Counted from the stretch's first letter, positions 1 to 7,826 are shown. The stretch is 15,770 nt of DNA from Muribaculaceae bacterium (GCA_009775195.1 VSPF01000058.1:1-15770), one strand, 5' to 3'. Program-made: numbers and translations. The notes: generated by a model not told the origin, from the sequence alone.

Positions 1-975
1 CTCGAGCTTCACGATATCGTGAACACCAACTTCGTAGTATCGCGACTGATGACCACCGAGGGCAACATCGTCATACCCAAATCGTCGACCACAATCCACA
101 CCGGCGACAAACTCAAGATTGTATGCTCTGCCGCCGAGGCCGACCGCTTCCGCGCCGTCATAGGCCCCGACGTAGAAATGGACTGGGATTCGACCCCCAC
201 ACCCGTATATTCGCGCCGCATCGTCATAACAAAGAGCGAGTACAACGGCGTGGCCCTCGGCTCGCTGCGACTCCACAACGGCTACCAGGTCAACTGCACA
301 CGTGTCAACCGTGCCGGTGTCGACCTCCTCGCATCCCCCAACCTGCGACTCCAGATGGGCGACCGCGTAACCGTGGTTGGCAACCTCGAAGATATCGACC
401 GCCTGGCCGACCGACTTGGCAACTCGATGAAACGCCTCAACCAGCCCAACCTCATCACCATATTCGTGGGCATCATCCTCGGTATCATACTGGGCTCAAT
501 CAATATCGGCTTCGGCATGAAACTCGGCCTCGCCGGCGGCCCCCTCGTGGTGGCAATATTGCTGAGCCGCTTCGGCTACAAGGCAAAACTCGTCACCTAT
601 ACCTCGACCTCGGCATCGATGATGCTACGCGAGCTGGGCATCTGCCTCTTCCTTGCATCGGTCGGCATCGCCGCCGGTAAGGATTTCGCCGCATCGGTAT
701 TCAACGAGACCGGCATGTGGTGGGTAATCTGGGGCTTCGTAATCACCCTGGTGCCCCTCATCATCGTAGGCTGCATAGCCCGTGGGCACGACCGCATCAA
801 CCTGCTCACCATCATGGGCCTTGTGTCGGGCTCCAACACCGACCCACCCGCCCTTGCCTACGCCAACAACTCAACCGGCAACGACCAGCCCGCCGTGGCC
901 TACTCTACCGTCTACCCATTGACGATGTTCCTGCGCGTCGTCGCCGCCCAAGTACTCATCCTCTGCCTGATGTAG
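1..975 (+). CDS. AspT/YidE-family putative transporter, C-terminal part (5' truncated by the window)
   Basis: The reading frame is open from base 1, so the gene starts upstream and about 324 C-terminal residues are visible; the GTG at 19 is not a credible start. Full-length members are usually about 550 residues: two membrane halves separated by two RCK_C/TrkA_C regulatory domains. Visible here are the end of the first RCK_C domain, a second one (roughly residues 75-145, from VYSRRIVITKSEYNG to GNLEDIDRLADRLG), and then the second membrane half with about six hydrophobic segments (for example LITIFVGIILGIILG, LGICLFLASVGIAAG, WWVIWGFVITLVPLIIVG). The signature SGSNTDPPALAYAN followed by AVAYSTVYPLTMFLRV is typical of the Asp-Al_Ex membrane domain. 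Such proteins are inner-membrane exchangers or permeases, named after the aspartate:alanine exchanger AspT. The substrate of the Bacteroidales members is unknown, so only the family is claimed. Confidence 0.9.
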   Translation, partial: LELHDIVNTNFVVSRLMTTEGNIVIPKSSTTIHTGDKLKIVCSAAEADRFRAVIGPDVEMDWDSTPTPVYSRRIVITKSEYNGVALGSLRLHNGYQVNCTRVNRAGVDLLASPNLRLQMGDRVTVVGNLEDIDRLADRLGNSMKRLNQPNLITIFVGIILGIILGSINIGFGMKLGLAGGPLVVAILLSRFGYKAKLVTYTSTSASMMLRELGICLFLASVGIAAGKDFAASVFNETGMWWVIWGFVITLVPLIIVGCIARGHDRINLLTIMGLVSGSNTDPPALAYANNSTGNDQPAVAYSTVYPLTMFLRVVAAQVLILCLM

Positions 976-997
976 GATTGGAGAATAACCACATACC

Positions 998-1031
998 AAC
1001 CGGCCAGCACCCCAGGTGCTGGCCGGTTTTT
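998..1031 (+). terminator. Rho-independent terminator of the transporter gene
   Basis: A perfect 12-bp GC-rich stem (1000-1011 pairing with 1015-1026) closes a 3-nt loop. Two A-T pairs extend it at the base, and TTTTT at 1027-1031 followed by a second T run near 1036-1042 completes it. It starts 22 nt after the TAG stop of the transporter. The arms are CCGGCCAGCACC and GGTGCTGGCCGG. This is the cleanest intrinsic terminator in the window. Confidence 0.92.
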
Positions 1032-1074
1032 GCGTGTTTTTTACATTACTAATCATTAATCTAATATTTTTCGT

Positions 1075-1082
1075 TATCTTTG
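1075..1082 (+). promoter_or_regulatory. Bacteroidota-type -7 promoter box (TATCTTTG) before the acetyltransferase
   Basis: TATCTTTG matches the Bacteroidota sigma-ABfr -7 consensus TAnnTTTG exactly. It lies 45 nt before the ATG and downstream of the transporter terminator, so the gene can be transcribed on its own. I see no convincing -33 TTTG at the usual 19-21 nt spacing, so the call rests on the -7 box and context only. Confidence 0.55.
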
Positions 1083-1127
1083 TGACATAGAATAATTTTA
1101 TGGCACCGAGGCAGAGAGCTAAGGTAT

Positions 1128-1625
1128 ATGTATTTACGAAAGGCACATATCGAAGATATGGAGGACGTGATGCGAGTTTTCTCGCAGGCACGCCTTGCCC
1201 AACGTCGAGCCGGATTCAGACAATGGGAGGACGGCTATCCGTCAATCGATGTTTTGAAATCTGACATTGACAGAGCCATAGGTTTTATCCTCGATGACAA
1301 CGGCAAAACAGCAGGCTATATCGCAATAGCTGCGTATGACGACGAATATAACCGCCATCCCGAATTATGGGACGTTGGTAAAGATTATGCCGTCTTCCAC
1401 CGTATTGCTCTCTCAGACGATTATAGAGGCAAGAAATTATCAGGCATATTATTCGATTTAGCCGAGTCGCATGCACTGAGAACGGGGGCCGCTTTTGTCC
1501 GCATCGACACCGGCCTTGAAAATAAGCCCATGCAGCACATACTATCAAAAAGAGGATACATCAATCTTGGTCGCTGTGATTTCATCTGGGGCGAAAGGCT
1601 GGCCTACGAAAAACCACTTCCATAA
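1128..1625 (+). CDS. GNAT-family N-acetyltransferase
   Basis: A 165-residue cytoplasmic protein with the GNAT fold. The N-terminal strand and helix (YLRKAHIEDMEDVMRVFSQAR) are followed by a central beta region (GYIAIAAYDDEY). Motif A, the acetyl-CoA pyrophosphate-binding strand and loop, is HRIALSDDYRGKKLSGILF at residues 91-109. Motif B is the helix around NKPMQHILSKRGYINLG (132-148), where GNATs usually end a conserved K-R-G-(F/Y) turn. The length is normal for the family. The ATG at 1128 is preceded by AAGG at 1121-1124 and follows a promoter-like box. Family knowledge says it transfers an acetyl group from acetyl-CoA to an amine; nothing here identifies the acceptor. No operon partner is evident: the next gene begins 211 nt downstream and has its own promoter-like box. 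Confidence 0.88.
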   Translation: MYLRKAHIEDMEDVMRVFSQARLAQRRAGFRQWEDGYPSIDVLKSDIDRAIGFILDDNGKTAGYIAIAAYDDEYNRHPELWDVGKDYAVFHRIALSDDYRGKKLSGILFDLAESHALRTGAAFVRIDTGLENKPMQHILSKRGYINLGRCDFIWGERLAYEKPLP

Positions 1626-1736
1626 AACATTAGGAGCTTCTACGACAAGGTTCGGGGATACACCAAAGTCGTAACATCGGATAATACTCCCTTAGAATTT
1701 CATTTTAATGACGGGACTTTACGAAGATTAGAATAA
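1626..1736 (+). other. Protein-like open stretch in frame after the acetyltransferase stop; possible gene remnant
   Basis: Directly after the TAA of the acetyltransferase the same frame stays open for 36 codons to a TAA at 1734-1736, with no in-frame ATG. The translation (NIRSFYDKVRGYTKVV..., ending DGTLRRLE) has a balanced, protein-like composition with alternating polar and hydrophobic residues. The acetyltransferase itself ends where its family normally ends, so this is unlikely to be a natural extension. It may be the 3' remnant of an older gene, or chance. I do not recognise the peptide. Confidence 0.25.
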
Positions 1737-1787
1737 TTTGTTTGCTTGTTTTAACAACTTGAATAGAACATATACAGTGAATTTTAT

Positions 1788-1795
1788 TAATTTTG
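1788..1795 (+). promoter_or_regulatory. Bacteroidota-type -7 box (TAATTTTG) before the AlbA_2 gene
   Basis: TAATTTTG fits TAnnTTTG exactly and lies 41 nt upstream of the first ATG of the AlbA_2/ATPase gene, in an AT-rich region. The only TTG upstream (1759-1761) leaves a spacer of 26 nt, longer than usual, so the -33 element is weak or absent. It suggests the AT-rich gene is transcribed independently of the acetyltransferase. Confidence 0.5.
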
Positions 1796-1836
1796 CAACA
1801 ATACTTTTTGGTTAGTTATAACACCAAATAGTAGTT

Positions 1837-3504
1837 ATGATGACTGAAAAAGAATTACAAAAATACCTACTTCACCGATTTCCGAAAGAAGATGCAAGTT
1901 GTGATTGGAAGGAAATGAAAAATTTAAAAAATTCATTTTCTGGTGACCCACATAAGGATGTGATATCCTATCTCTCAGGTATTTCAAATATGGAGGGCGG
2001 ACATCTTGTCATTGGGGTCAAAGATGGTACATTGGACATTGTCGGCACAGACTTATCAAAGTTTAATTACGATAAGACTTCTGTTATATACCAAATGGTT
2101 GAAATGTGCCCTAATCTACCTTCGGAAGGCTTATTCATAGAAGAATTCATTACCTCAGACACAAACAAAGTTGTCTGGATAATAAATATTCCTAAACATC
2201 TTCCCAGACGTCCGGTATTCGCTCATAAAAAGAAGTGGCAGCGAATAGGCGATTCCCTTGTCGAACTTACCCCCGAGAGAGAATCCGTAATTCTCAGCGA
2301 AGAGATTATTCCCCATGATTGGTCTGCAGAGATTGTAGAGGATGCTACTTTTGCCGACCTTGACAAAGAAGCAATTGAAAAAGCTTTAGAAGGATACTGC
2401 GAAAGATATCCCAAAAGAGCTAATGAGGCTCGGTCGTGGAGCGTTGAAACTTTTTTGGACAAGGCTAAGGTAACGAAAAATGGAAAAATCACTCGTACTG
2501 CATTACTATTGCTTGGTAAAGAGGAGAGTGTCCATTACCTCAATCATCCTGCTGAAATGATTTGGAAACTCCAGACCGGCGAAGAACGCGCAGCCCAAAT
2601 ATTCTATCCGCCCTTCCTCCTTACAGCAATAAAACTTCGCGGAGAGATAAGAAACTACCAAATAAAAATATTCCCTTCAAACGCATTACTACCATCGCCT
2701 GTACTAAAGTATGACCAACGTTCACTTCTTGAAGCACTTCATAACTGCATAATGCACCAAGATTATACCAAGCATGAACGAATAGTGGTTACGGAAACCT
2801 CGGATAGTGTCAGATTCCAAAATGCAGGCTCTTTTTACGAGGGTGAATACTATGACTACATAGCCGGAGAAAAGACACCTACTAAATATCGCAACGAATT
2901 TCTCAAAACCGCCATGCTCAACCTCAACATGGTTGACAGCCAGGGGTTTGGCATACACGATATGTTTGAGCATCAGCGTAATCGATTTCTTCCTATGCCC
3001 GACTACGAAAACTCCACTGACACTCATGTAGTTTTGGTTATTCCAGGACAAGTTATTAACGTAGAATACTCAACGGCATTGATGGAGAATTCATCTCTTG
3101 ATTTAACAACTGTCTTCTTACTCGATAGAGTTCAAAGAAATAAGCCAATAAGTAAAGAGGCTCGCACCAAGTTGAGAGAGTTGAATTTAATCGAGGGTCG
3201 CCATCCTCATATTATTATAAGCCGCCAGGTCGCTCAATTAACCAATATGGAAGCTGAGTACACAGACCTCAAGGGATTCGATGACGATTACTATAAAGAC
3301 CTTATACTGAAATCACTCAGTGAACATAAAAAGCTTCGTCGAGACAAAATAAATAAATTATTATTTGCCAGACTTCCCGGAGCCTTGAATAATAATCAGA
3401 AAAAGAATCATATTGATTATCTTCTTAAATGTCTACGGAAAGCCGGGAAAATACATGTTGGTCCAAAAAAATATTGGGAATTAGGGCCTGGTGAGGATGA
3501 ATAA
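1837..3504 (+). CDS. AlbA_2 (Schlafen-like) domain, GHKL-type ATP-binding protein
   Basis: A 555-residue protein of the COG2865 type (annotated as putative transcriptional regulator or ATP-binding protein). Residues about 18-152 form an AlbA_2/Schlafen-like domain (EDASCDWKEMKNL, then SGISNMEGGHLVIGVKDG). A middle linker domain follows (about 160-290). A GHKL-like ATPase C-terminal module comes next, with the N-box LLEALHNCIMHQDY at 297-310 and a G-box-like VDSQGFGIHDM at 366-376. The last 150 residues contain winged-helix-like segments (KDLILKSLSEHKKLRRDKI, HIDYLLKCLRKAGKIHVG). Family members are thought to bind nucleic acid; some related proteins act in stress or phage response, but no role is shown for this one. 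The gene is much more AT-rich than the chromosome around it, which suggests horizontal acquisition. ATG codons occur at 1837 and 1840; the first is used here. No clear intrinsic terminator follows it. Confidence 0.85.
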   Translation: MMTEKELQKYLLHRFPKEDASCDWKEMKNLKNSFSGDPHKDVISYLSGISNMEGGHLVIGVKDGTLDIVGTDLSKFNYDKTSVIYQMVEMCPNLPSEGLFIEEFITSDTNKVVWIINIPKHLPRRPVFAHKKKWQRIGDSLVELTPERESVILSEEIIPHDWSAEIVEDATFADLDKEAIEKALEGYCERYPKRANEARSWSVETFLDKAKVTKNGKITRTALLLLGKEESVHYLNHPAEMIWKLQTGEERAAQIFYPPFLLTAIKLRGEIRNYQIKIFPSNALLPSPVLKYDQRSLLEALHNCIMHQDYTKHERIVVTETSDSVRFQNAGSFYEGEYYDYIAGEKTPTKYRNEFLKTAMLNLNMVDSQGFGIHDMFEHQRNRFLPMPDYENSTDTHVVLVIPGQVINVEYSTALMENSSLDLTTVFLLDRVQRNKPISKEARTKLRELNLIEGRHPHIIISRQVAQLTNMEAEYTDLKGFDDDYYKDLILKSLSEHKKLRRDKINKLLFARLPGALNNNQKKNHIDYLLKCLRKAGKIHVGPKKYWELGPGEDE

Positions 3505-3617
3505 CTATAATCAATCTCATTGTTACGCAATTCCTCACTTTCAGGTATATTTCTCCGTGAAAATTCCGCGAACTTTCCGTGAAAATTCCGCGAACTTTCC
3601 GTAAAAATATTTTGCAA
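3505..3617 (-). pseudogene. Probable decayed antisense 3' end of an AlbA_2-type gene
   Basis: The minus strand here reads ...KFAEFSRRNIPESEEL.... This resembles the C-terminal winged helix of the other AlbA_2 protein in the window, FQYISRRIIPEMLRRG. The nucleotides agree as well: 3541-3562 and 7921-7942 match at 20 of 22 positions, and similarity continues upstream (cctcactt versus cctcaacatt) with a 2-nt gap. That gap shifts the frame, so no intact tail remains. The stretch has no credible start; the ATG near 3617 would give a protein running into the opposite gene. I read it as a fragment of a lost or rearranged paralogue. A chance match of a short motif is the alternative. Confidence 0.4.
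3555..3608. repeat. 22-bp tandem repeat, two full units plus a partial third
   Basis: The unit CCGTGAAAATTCCGCGAACT plus TT occurs at 3555-3576 and 3577-3598 without a mismatch, followed by a degenerate third start CCGTAAAAAT at 3599-3608. Because 22 is not a multiple of three, the repeat does not preserve a reading frame. It lies between two convergent genes, directly beside the AlbA_2-like remnant. There are no spacers, so it is not a CRISPR array. Confidence 0.85.
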
Positions 3618-3674
3618 CGCTATTTCATATCATTGAAAATCAAGTGATTTATAATAAAGAAGTATTCTTGCGAT

Positions 3675-3709
3675 TTCCGCGAAGTTATTCCTTCTTTCCG
3701 TGAAAATTA
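3675..3709. repeat. Dispersed half-units of the same repeat
   Basis: About 70 nt after the tandem block, TTCCGCGAAGTT (3675-3686) and CTTTCCGTGAAAATT (3694-3708) repeat the two halves of the 22-bp unit in swapped spacing. This suggests the array was once longer and has been broken up. Confidence 0.55.
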
Positions 3710-3735
3710 GCAATACTGCAATCCAAGAAAAGACT

Positions 3736-3770
3736 CAAGCCCGGGCTCTCGCAGAGGGAGTCCGGGCTTG
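3736..3770 (-). terminator. Intrinsic terminator of the minus-strand housekeeping cluster
   Basis: CAAGCCCGG (3736-3744) pairs with CCGGGCTTG (3762-3770). The stem continues inward with C-G, T-A and two G-T wobble pairs to a GCAGA loop. Read on the minus strand, the stem is followed by AGTCTTTTCTTGG, a moderate T-rich tract, and it lies 25 nt past the stop codon of the S41 peptidase. There is no T run on the plus side, so it is not a good terminator for the AlbA_2 gene coming from the left. Confidence 0.75.
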
Positions 3771-3795
3771 TGGTGTTGGGTGGGGTATTGTTGCG

Positions 3796-5394
3796 TTATT
3801 GGGCCGTGCCTTTTAGCAGGGCGTTGTAGCGCTCGGGGTCGTTGATAAGGTCGAGGGCGGCGTTGAAGTCTTTCGACAGCGGTGCGAGGGCCTTGTAGTA
3901 AGACCCGTCCTCATAGAGGTCGCGCGCGACAAGCCCCGTCATTATGGCCTTAATCATCGGCTTGGATATTTCGTACTGCTCGGCGTTGTAGGGCACCTCT
4001 TTCTCGTTGCCGGCGGCGATGAGCTTTTCGAGAAGTTCGTCGGGTATCGCGTAGCCTTTTTCGAAATCAGCCGCAGTTGGGTATTCGTTGAGCAGGGACT
4101 TGCGATTGGCATCGACATAGTTTATGACAGTGCGGTTTACCACACCCTTGGCTATGAGGTCGCGGTAGTAGGCCGAATAATAACTCGTATCGGCCGGCAC
4201 GAACACGTCGGGGATGATGCCGCCGCCGCCATATACAGGGCGGTGGTTGCGCAGTGTCTCGTATTTGAGCGAGTCGGGACGCGCTATACTGTCGGCACTC
4301 CACAGTTCGCCCGACTTATAGCGGTTGAGCATGTCGAGGTAATACTCCTCGCCGTGGCCTTTCTCGTAGGGGCGCTGTATGCACCGGCCAGAAGGGGTAT
4401 AGTAGCGCGAAACGGTTAGTCGTATCATCGAGCCGTCTGGGAAGGGGAACGGACGTTGCACCAGGCCCTTGCCAAAAGTGCGCCGGCCTACCACGAGGGC
4501 GCGGTCGTTGTCTTGCAACGCGCCCGAGAGGATTTCGGAAGCCGAGGCCGACGACTGGTCGGCAATGACCACCAGGCGGCCGTCGAGGAAGCTGCCCTGC
4601 CCCTCGGTCACGTATTTATAAGGCTGTGTGCGACGGCCGGCTGTGCTGACAACGGGCGTACCGACAGGCAGGAACTCCGAGGCAAGCTCGAACGCCGCGC
4701 CGAGATAGCCGCCGCCGTTGCCCGACACATCGAGGATAAGGTTCTTCATGCCCTGCTTCTTGAGCTTGGCCATGGCCTGCTGCACCTCTTTGGCCGTCTC
4801 TTCAGCAAAGCGCGTGATGCGTATATAGCCCGTTGTGGGGTCGGCCATAAAAGTCTCGTCGACCGAGTATAGGGGTATATCGTCGCGCACGACAGCGAAG
4901 TCTACAAGCTCGTCACCACGTTTTACCTTGAGGTTTACGGTCGAGCCTTTGGGGCCGCGCAAGGTCTTCATCACCTGGCGGTTGGCAAGTTTCTTGCCGG
5001 CGATTACGGTGTCGTTTGCACTGATGATGCGGTCACCGGCCAGGATGCCGACTTTTTCCGACGGGCCACCGGCAACAGTCTGTATGACATAGACGGTGTC
5101 TTCAAGCATGTTGAACTGTATGCCTATGCCGCTGAATTTGCCCTCGAGGGGTTCGGTAAACTCCTTGGTTTCCTGGGGCGAGGAATATTGCGAATGGGGG
5201 TCGAGGGTCTTGAGCATGGCCACTATGGCCTCGCTGACGATGGTGTCGGAGTTGACATCCTCTACGTAGAAATTCTCTATAATCGCCTCGGCGGCGCGTA
5301 GCTTCTGGTCGGGCGTGAAACTCTCGTGCTGACGCTGGCTATAGGCCGCTACGGCAACGCAGAGAGACAGCAATGTGATGTAGATTTTTTTCAT
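3796..5394 (-). CDS. S41 family C-terminal processing peptidase
   Basis: A 532-residue exported serine protease of the CtpA/Prc type. Residues 1-19 form a signal peptide (KKIYITLLSLCVAVAAYS). A short N-terminal helical domain (LDPHSQYSSPQE, 64-75) is followed by a PDZ domain at about 85-160 (FSGIGIQF; GGPSEKVGILAGDRI). The S41 core then carries LDVSGNGGGYLG (221-232), the nucleophile motif SSASASE (281-287) with predicted Ser284, Asp295, and the general-base Lys309 in RTFGKGLVQ. Family knowledge: it cleaves periplasmic proteins near their C-termini without ATP. About 200 further residues form the helical C-terminal region common in Bacteroidales members. It is the last gene of the cluster, 11 nt after coaD, with a terminator behind it. 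The ATG start gives a good signal peptide. Confidence 0.95.
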   Translation of the reverse strand: MKKIYITLLSLCVAVAAYSQRQHESFTPDQKLRAAEAIIENFYVEDVNSDTIVSEAIVAMLKTLDPHSQYSSPQETKEFTEPLEGKFSGIGIQFNMLEDTVYVIQTVAGGPSEKVGILAGDRIISANDTVIAGKKLANRQVMKTLRGPKGSTVNLKVKRGDELVDFAVVRDDIPLYSVDETFMADPTTGYIRITRFAEETAKEVQQAMAKLKKQGMKNLILDVSGNGGGYLGAAFELASEFLPVGTPVVSTAGRRTQPYKYVTEGQGSFLDGRLVVIADQSSASASEILSGALQDNDRALVVGRRTFGKGLVQRPFPFPDGSMIRLTVSRYYTPSGRCIQRPYEKGHGEEYYLDMLNRYKSGELWSADSIARPDSLKYETLRNHRPVYGGGGIIPDVFVPADTSYYSAYYRDLIAKGVVNRTVINYVDANRKSLLNEYPTAADFEKGYAIPDELLEKLIAAGNEKEVPYNAEQYEISKPMIKAIMTGLVARDLYEDGSYYKALAPLSKDFNAALDLINDPERYNALLKGTAQ

Positions 5395-5405
5395 ATCTTG
5401 TTATA

Positions 5406-5861
5406 TCAGGGCAAAAAGGGTGTCACATCTTCGCCGTAGGCCGACAACTCGCGCACCATCGACGAGGACAGTGCCGACAGTTCGGGACGGCTAAATAATA
5501 TAACGCTTTCGATGCCCGAAAGTTGCATGTTGACAGTGGCAAGGTCGCGCTCGTATTCAAAATCCTTGACCGAGCGCACGCCCCTGAGTATAAACTGTGC
5601 CCCGACCTGGCGGGCAAGCTGCACCGTGAGGCACGAATAGACTACGACCTCGACCCGGGGGTGGCCGTCGTAAAGGCGGCGTATGGCATCGGCCGCAGCC
5701 TCGGCGTCGGCCGCCGGCTTGTTGATATTGTAGCCCACGGCTATGACCACGCGGTCGAAGAGGCGCAGCCCGCGCTCTACAATGTCGGCGTGACCGCGAG
5801 TAAAGGGATTGAACGAGCCGGGGAAGATGGCCGTGCGGCTACTGGTCGATGTGGGTGTCAT
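5406..5861 (-). CDS. coaD: Pantetheine-phosphate adenylyltransferase
   Basis: CoaD transfers the adenylyl group of ATP to 4'-phosphopantetheine, giving dephospho-CoA, the penultimate step of CoA synthesis. The protein shows the nucleotidyltransferase signature TRGH (residues 21-24) in IFPGSFNPFTRGHADI, then RGVRSVKDFEYERDLA from about 93 and SALSSSMVREL near 130-138, all typical of the bacterial hexameric enzyme. The ATG at 5861 gives 151 residues, the usual length, and puts the first strand 8-10 residues from the N-terminus. A TTG seven codons upstream is the only other option and would add nothing conserved. The gene starts inside the last 23 nt of parE and stops 11 nt before the S41 peptidase, so translation is probably coupled to parE. 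Confidence 0.95.
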   Translation of the reverse strand: MTPTSTSSRTAIFPGSFNPFTRGHADIVERGLRLFDRVVIAVGYNINKPAADAEAAADAIRRLYDGHPRVEVVVYSCLTVQLARQVGAQFILRGVRSVKDFEYERDLATVNMQLSGIESVILFSRPELSALSSSMVRELSAYGEDVTPFLP

Positions 5862-7791
5862 CCTCGACAACGAGATTTTCAATGATAAAATTCTGACGCT
5901 CCATGGTGTTCTTGCCCATATAGAACTCGAGCACCTCGGCCACGCCGTCTTCCTTGCGCAGGCTCACGCGGTCGATGCGCATATCCTCGCCGATAAAGCC
6001 ACGGAACTCGTCGGGCGAAATCTCGCCGAGACCTTTAAATCGTGTTATTTCGGCATTCGAACCAAAGCGTGCTATGGCATTGACGCGCTCCTCGTCGGTA
6101 TAGCAATAGACCGTGTCGTCGGGTGTGTCGCCGGTGCGCACCTTGCCCGAACGCTTGGCTGTCTTCTTGTTTCGCACGCGGAAAAGCGGTGTCTGCAACA
6201 CGTAGACATGCCCCTTCTTTATCAGGTCGGGGAAGTACTGCAAGAAGAAAGTGAGCATCAGCAGGCGTATGTGCATGCCGTCGACATCGGCATCGGTAGC
6301 GATTATGACCTTGTTGTAGCGCAGCCCGTCGATGCCGTCCTCGATATTGAGGGCGGCCTGCAAGAGGCTGAATTCCTCGTTGGTATATAGTTCCTTCTGC
6401 GTCGCGCCGTAGGTGTTGAGGGGCTTGCCTCGCAGCTTGAAGACGGCCTGGGTCTCGACATCGCGCACCTTTTCAATCGAACCTCCGGCCGAGTCGCCCT
6501 CGGTGATAAATATCGAGGTGGCGTTTTTACGCTCTTCGTTGCCTCGGGTGTCGTTGAGGTGCACGCGGCAGTCGTTGAGCTTGCGGTTGTAGAGGCTGAC
6601 CTTCTTGGCAGTCTCGCGGGCCTTCTTTGCCACGCCGGCCATGGCCTTGCGGTCGCGTTCGCTGGCCTGCACCTTCTTGAGTATGATATCGGCCACGTCG
6701 AGTTCGCGGTGCAGGTAGTTGTCAAGCTCCTTGCGTATGAAGTCGCCGATATATTTCGCGATGGTGGGGCCTTCGGGCTTCATGTCGCGCGAACCGAGGC
6801 GTGTCTTGGTCTGGCTCTCAAACACCGGGTCGACCACATTGATAGCTATGGCGGCAACCATGCCGTTGCGTATGTCGGAATACTCGAAGTTGCGGCCGAA
6901 ATAGTCTTTCATCGTGCGGCTCACAGCCTCTTTGAAAGCCGTCAGATGCGTGCCGCCCTGGGTGGTATGCTGGCTGTTGACAAAGCTGTAATACTCCTCG
7001 CCATACTGGTTGACATGGGTTATGGCCACCTCGATGTCCGGCCCTTTGAAATGTATGACGGGGTAAAGCGGCTCCTGGGTCAGGTTTTCCTTGAGCAAGT
7101 CTTCGAGGCCACGACGGGAGATATACGACTTGCCGTTGAAAACGATTTTGAGCCCCGTGTTGAGGAAGGTATAGTTCTTGAGCAGGGGCACGATAAACTC
7201 ATCGCGGAAGGCATAGTCGCGGAAAATGGGCGCCGAGGGAGTAAACGTTACCAGTGTGCCGTTAGGCTCGTCGGTGGGTTCGACAGGTGTCTCCTCTACA
7301 AGTTGCCCCAGCGAGAAACGGGCACGCTTGCACTCGCCGTCGCGGTACGAGCTGATTTCGAAGTTGGTCGACAGGGCGTTGACGGCCTTGATGCCGACAC
7401 CGTTGAGACCCACGGTCTGGGTGAAAGCGCCTTCTTTAAACTTGCCGCCTGTATTCATCTTCGATGCCACATCGACCACCGAGCCAAGAGGTATGCCACG
7501 GCCATAGTCGCGGACGGTGGCGGTGGAGCTGTCGACATCGACGATAATCTGGTTGCCGTAGCCCATCATATACTCGTCGATAGAGTTGTCAATCACCTCT
7601 TTGAGCAGTACATATATACCGTCGTCGCTGTTGGTGCCGTCGCCGAGCTTGCCGATATACATGCCCGGGCGCTGCTGTATATGCTCGTACCACGACAGCG
7701 ACATGATGGCGTCGTCGTCATAGCTTGCCGTCGTCTTCGGCCTCCGTTCGTCTGCCTCTGCGCTATTGAAAATATCTTGTTCGTTGTCCAT
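5839..7791 (-). CDS. parE: DNA topoisomerase IV subunit B
   Basis: A 650-residue type IIA topoisomerase ATPase subunit; with ParC it decatenates daughter chromosomes. In order: the GHKL ATPase with QRPGMYIG (40-47), the N-box EVIDNSIDE (65-73), DYGRGIP (95-101) and the Walker-like loop GLNGVGIKAVNAL (128-140). A transducer domain follows, with QTKTRLGS (327-334). The TOPRIM domain has EGDSAGG (431-437, metal-binding Glu431) and DADVDG (500-505). The tail ITRFKGLGEISPDEF and FYMGKNTMERQNF completes it. The form KLGDGTNSDDGIYVLLKEVIDN after the ATP lid is the ParE rather than the GyrB pattern of Bacteroidales, and the length fits. It begins 35 nt after the second AlbA_2 gene and overlaps the coaD start. 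ParC is not in this window. Confidence 0.94.
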   Translation of the reverse strand: MDNEQDIFNSAEADERRPKTTASYDDDAIMSLSWYEHIQQRPGMYIGKLGDGTNSDDGIYVLLKEVIDNSIDEYMMGYGNQIIVDVDSSTATVRDYGRGIPLGSVVDVASKMNTGGKFKEGAFTQTVGLNGVGIKAVNALSTNFEISSYRDGECKRARFSLGQLVEETPVEPTDEPNGTLVTFTPSAPIFRDYAFRDEFIVPLLKNYTFLNTGLKIVFNGKSYISRRGLEDLLKENLTQEPLYPVIHFKGPDIEVAITHVNQYGEEYYSFVNSQHTTQGGTHLTAFKEAVSRTMKDYFGRNFEYSDIRNGMVAAIAINVVDPVFESQTKTRLGSRDMKPEGPTIAKYIGDFIRKELDNYLHRELDVADIILKKVQASERDRKAMAGVAKKARETAKKVSLYNRKLNDCRVHLNDTRGNEERKNATSIFITEGDSAGGSIEKVRDVETQAVFKLRGKPLNTYGATQKELYTNEEFSLLQAALNIEDGIDGLRYNKVIIATDADVDGMHIRLLMLTFFLQYFPDLIKKGHVYVLQTPLFRVRNKKTAKRSGKVRTGDTPDDTVYCYTDEERVNAIARFGSNAEITRFKGLGEISPDEFRGFIGEDMRIDRVSLRKEDGVAEVLEFYMGKNTMERQNFIIENLVVEDDTHIDQ

Positions 7792-7826
7792 GTAGATTGT
7801 TAGAGCATTTAAGAGTAATTTCTACT

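Noticed and set aside
1100..1127. ATG at 1100 as an alternative start for the acetyltransferase
   Set aside because: It is in a different frame from the conserved GNAT sequence; the ATG at 1128 has an AAGG upstream.
3555..3709. CRISPR array
   Set aside because: Units are directly abutting or irregularly spaced, too short, without unique spacers, and no cas gene is near.
5862..5882. TTG start for coaD seven codons upstream
   Set aside because: Adds only residues encoded by the parE overlap; the ATG at 5861 gives the family length.
5809..6390. 193-codon plus-strand frame opposite the parE 3' end
   Set aside because: Shadow of ParE TOPRIM and C-terminal coding sequence, overlapping the parE-coaD junction.
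6559..7803. 414-codon plus-strand open frame opposite parE
   Set aside because: It is the complement of a fully conserved ParE; high-GC coding sequence commonly leaves long antisense frames. No recognisable motif.
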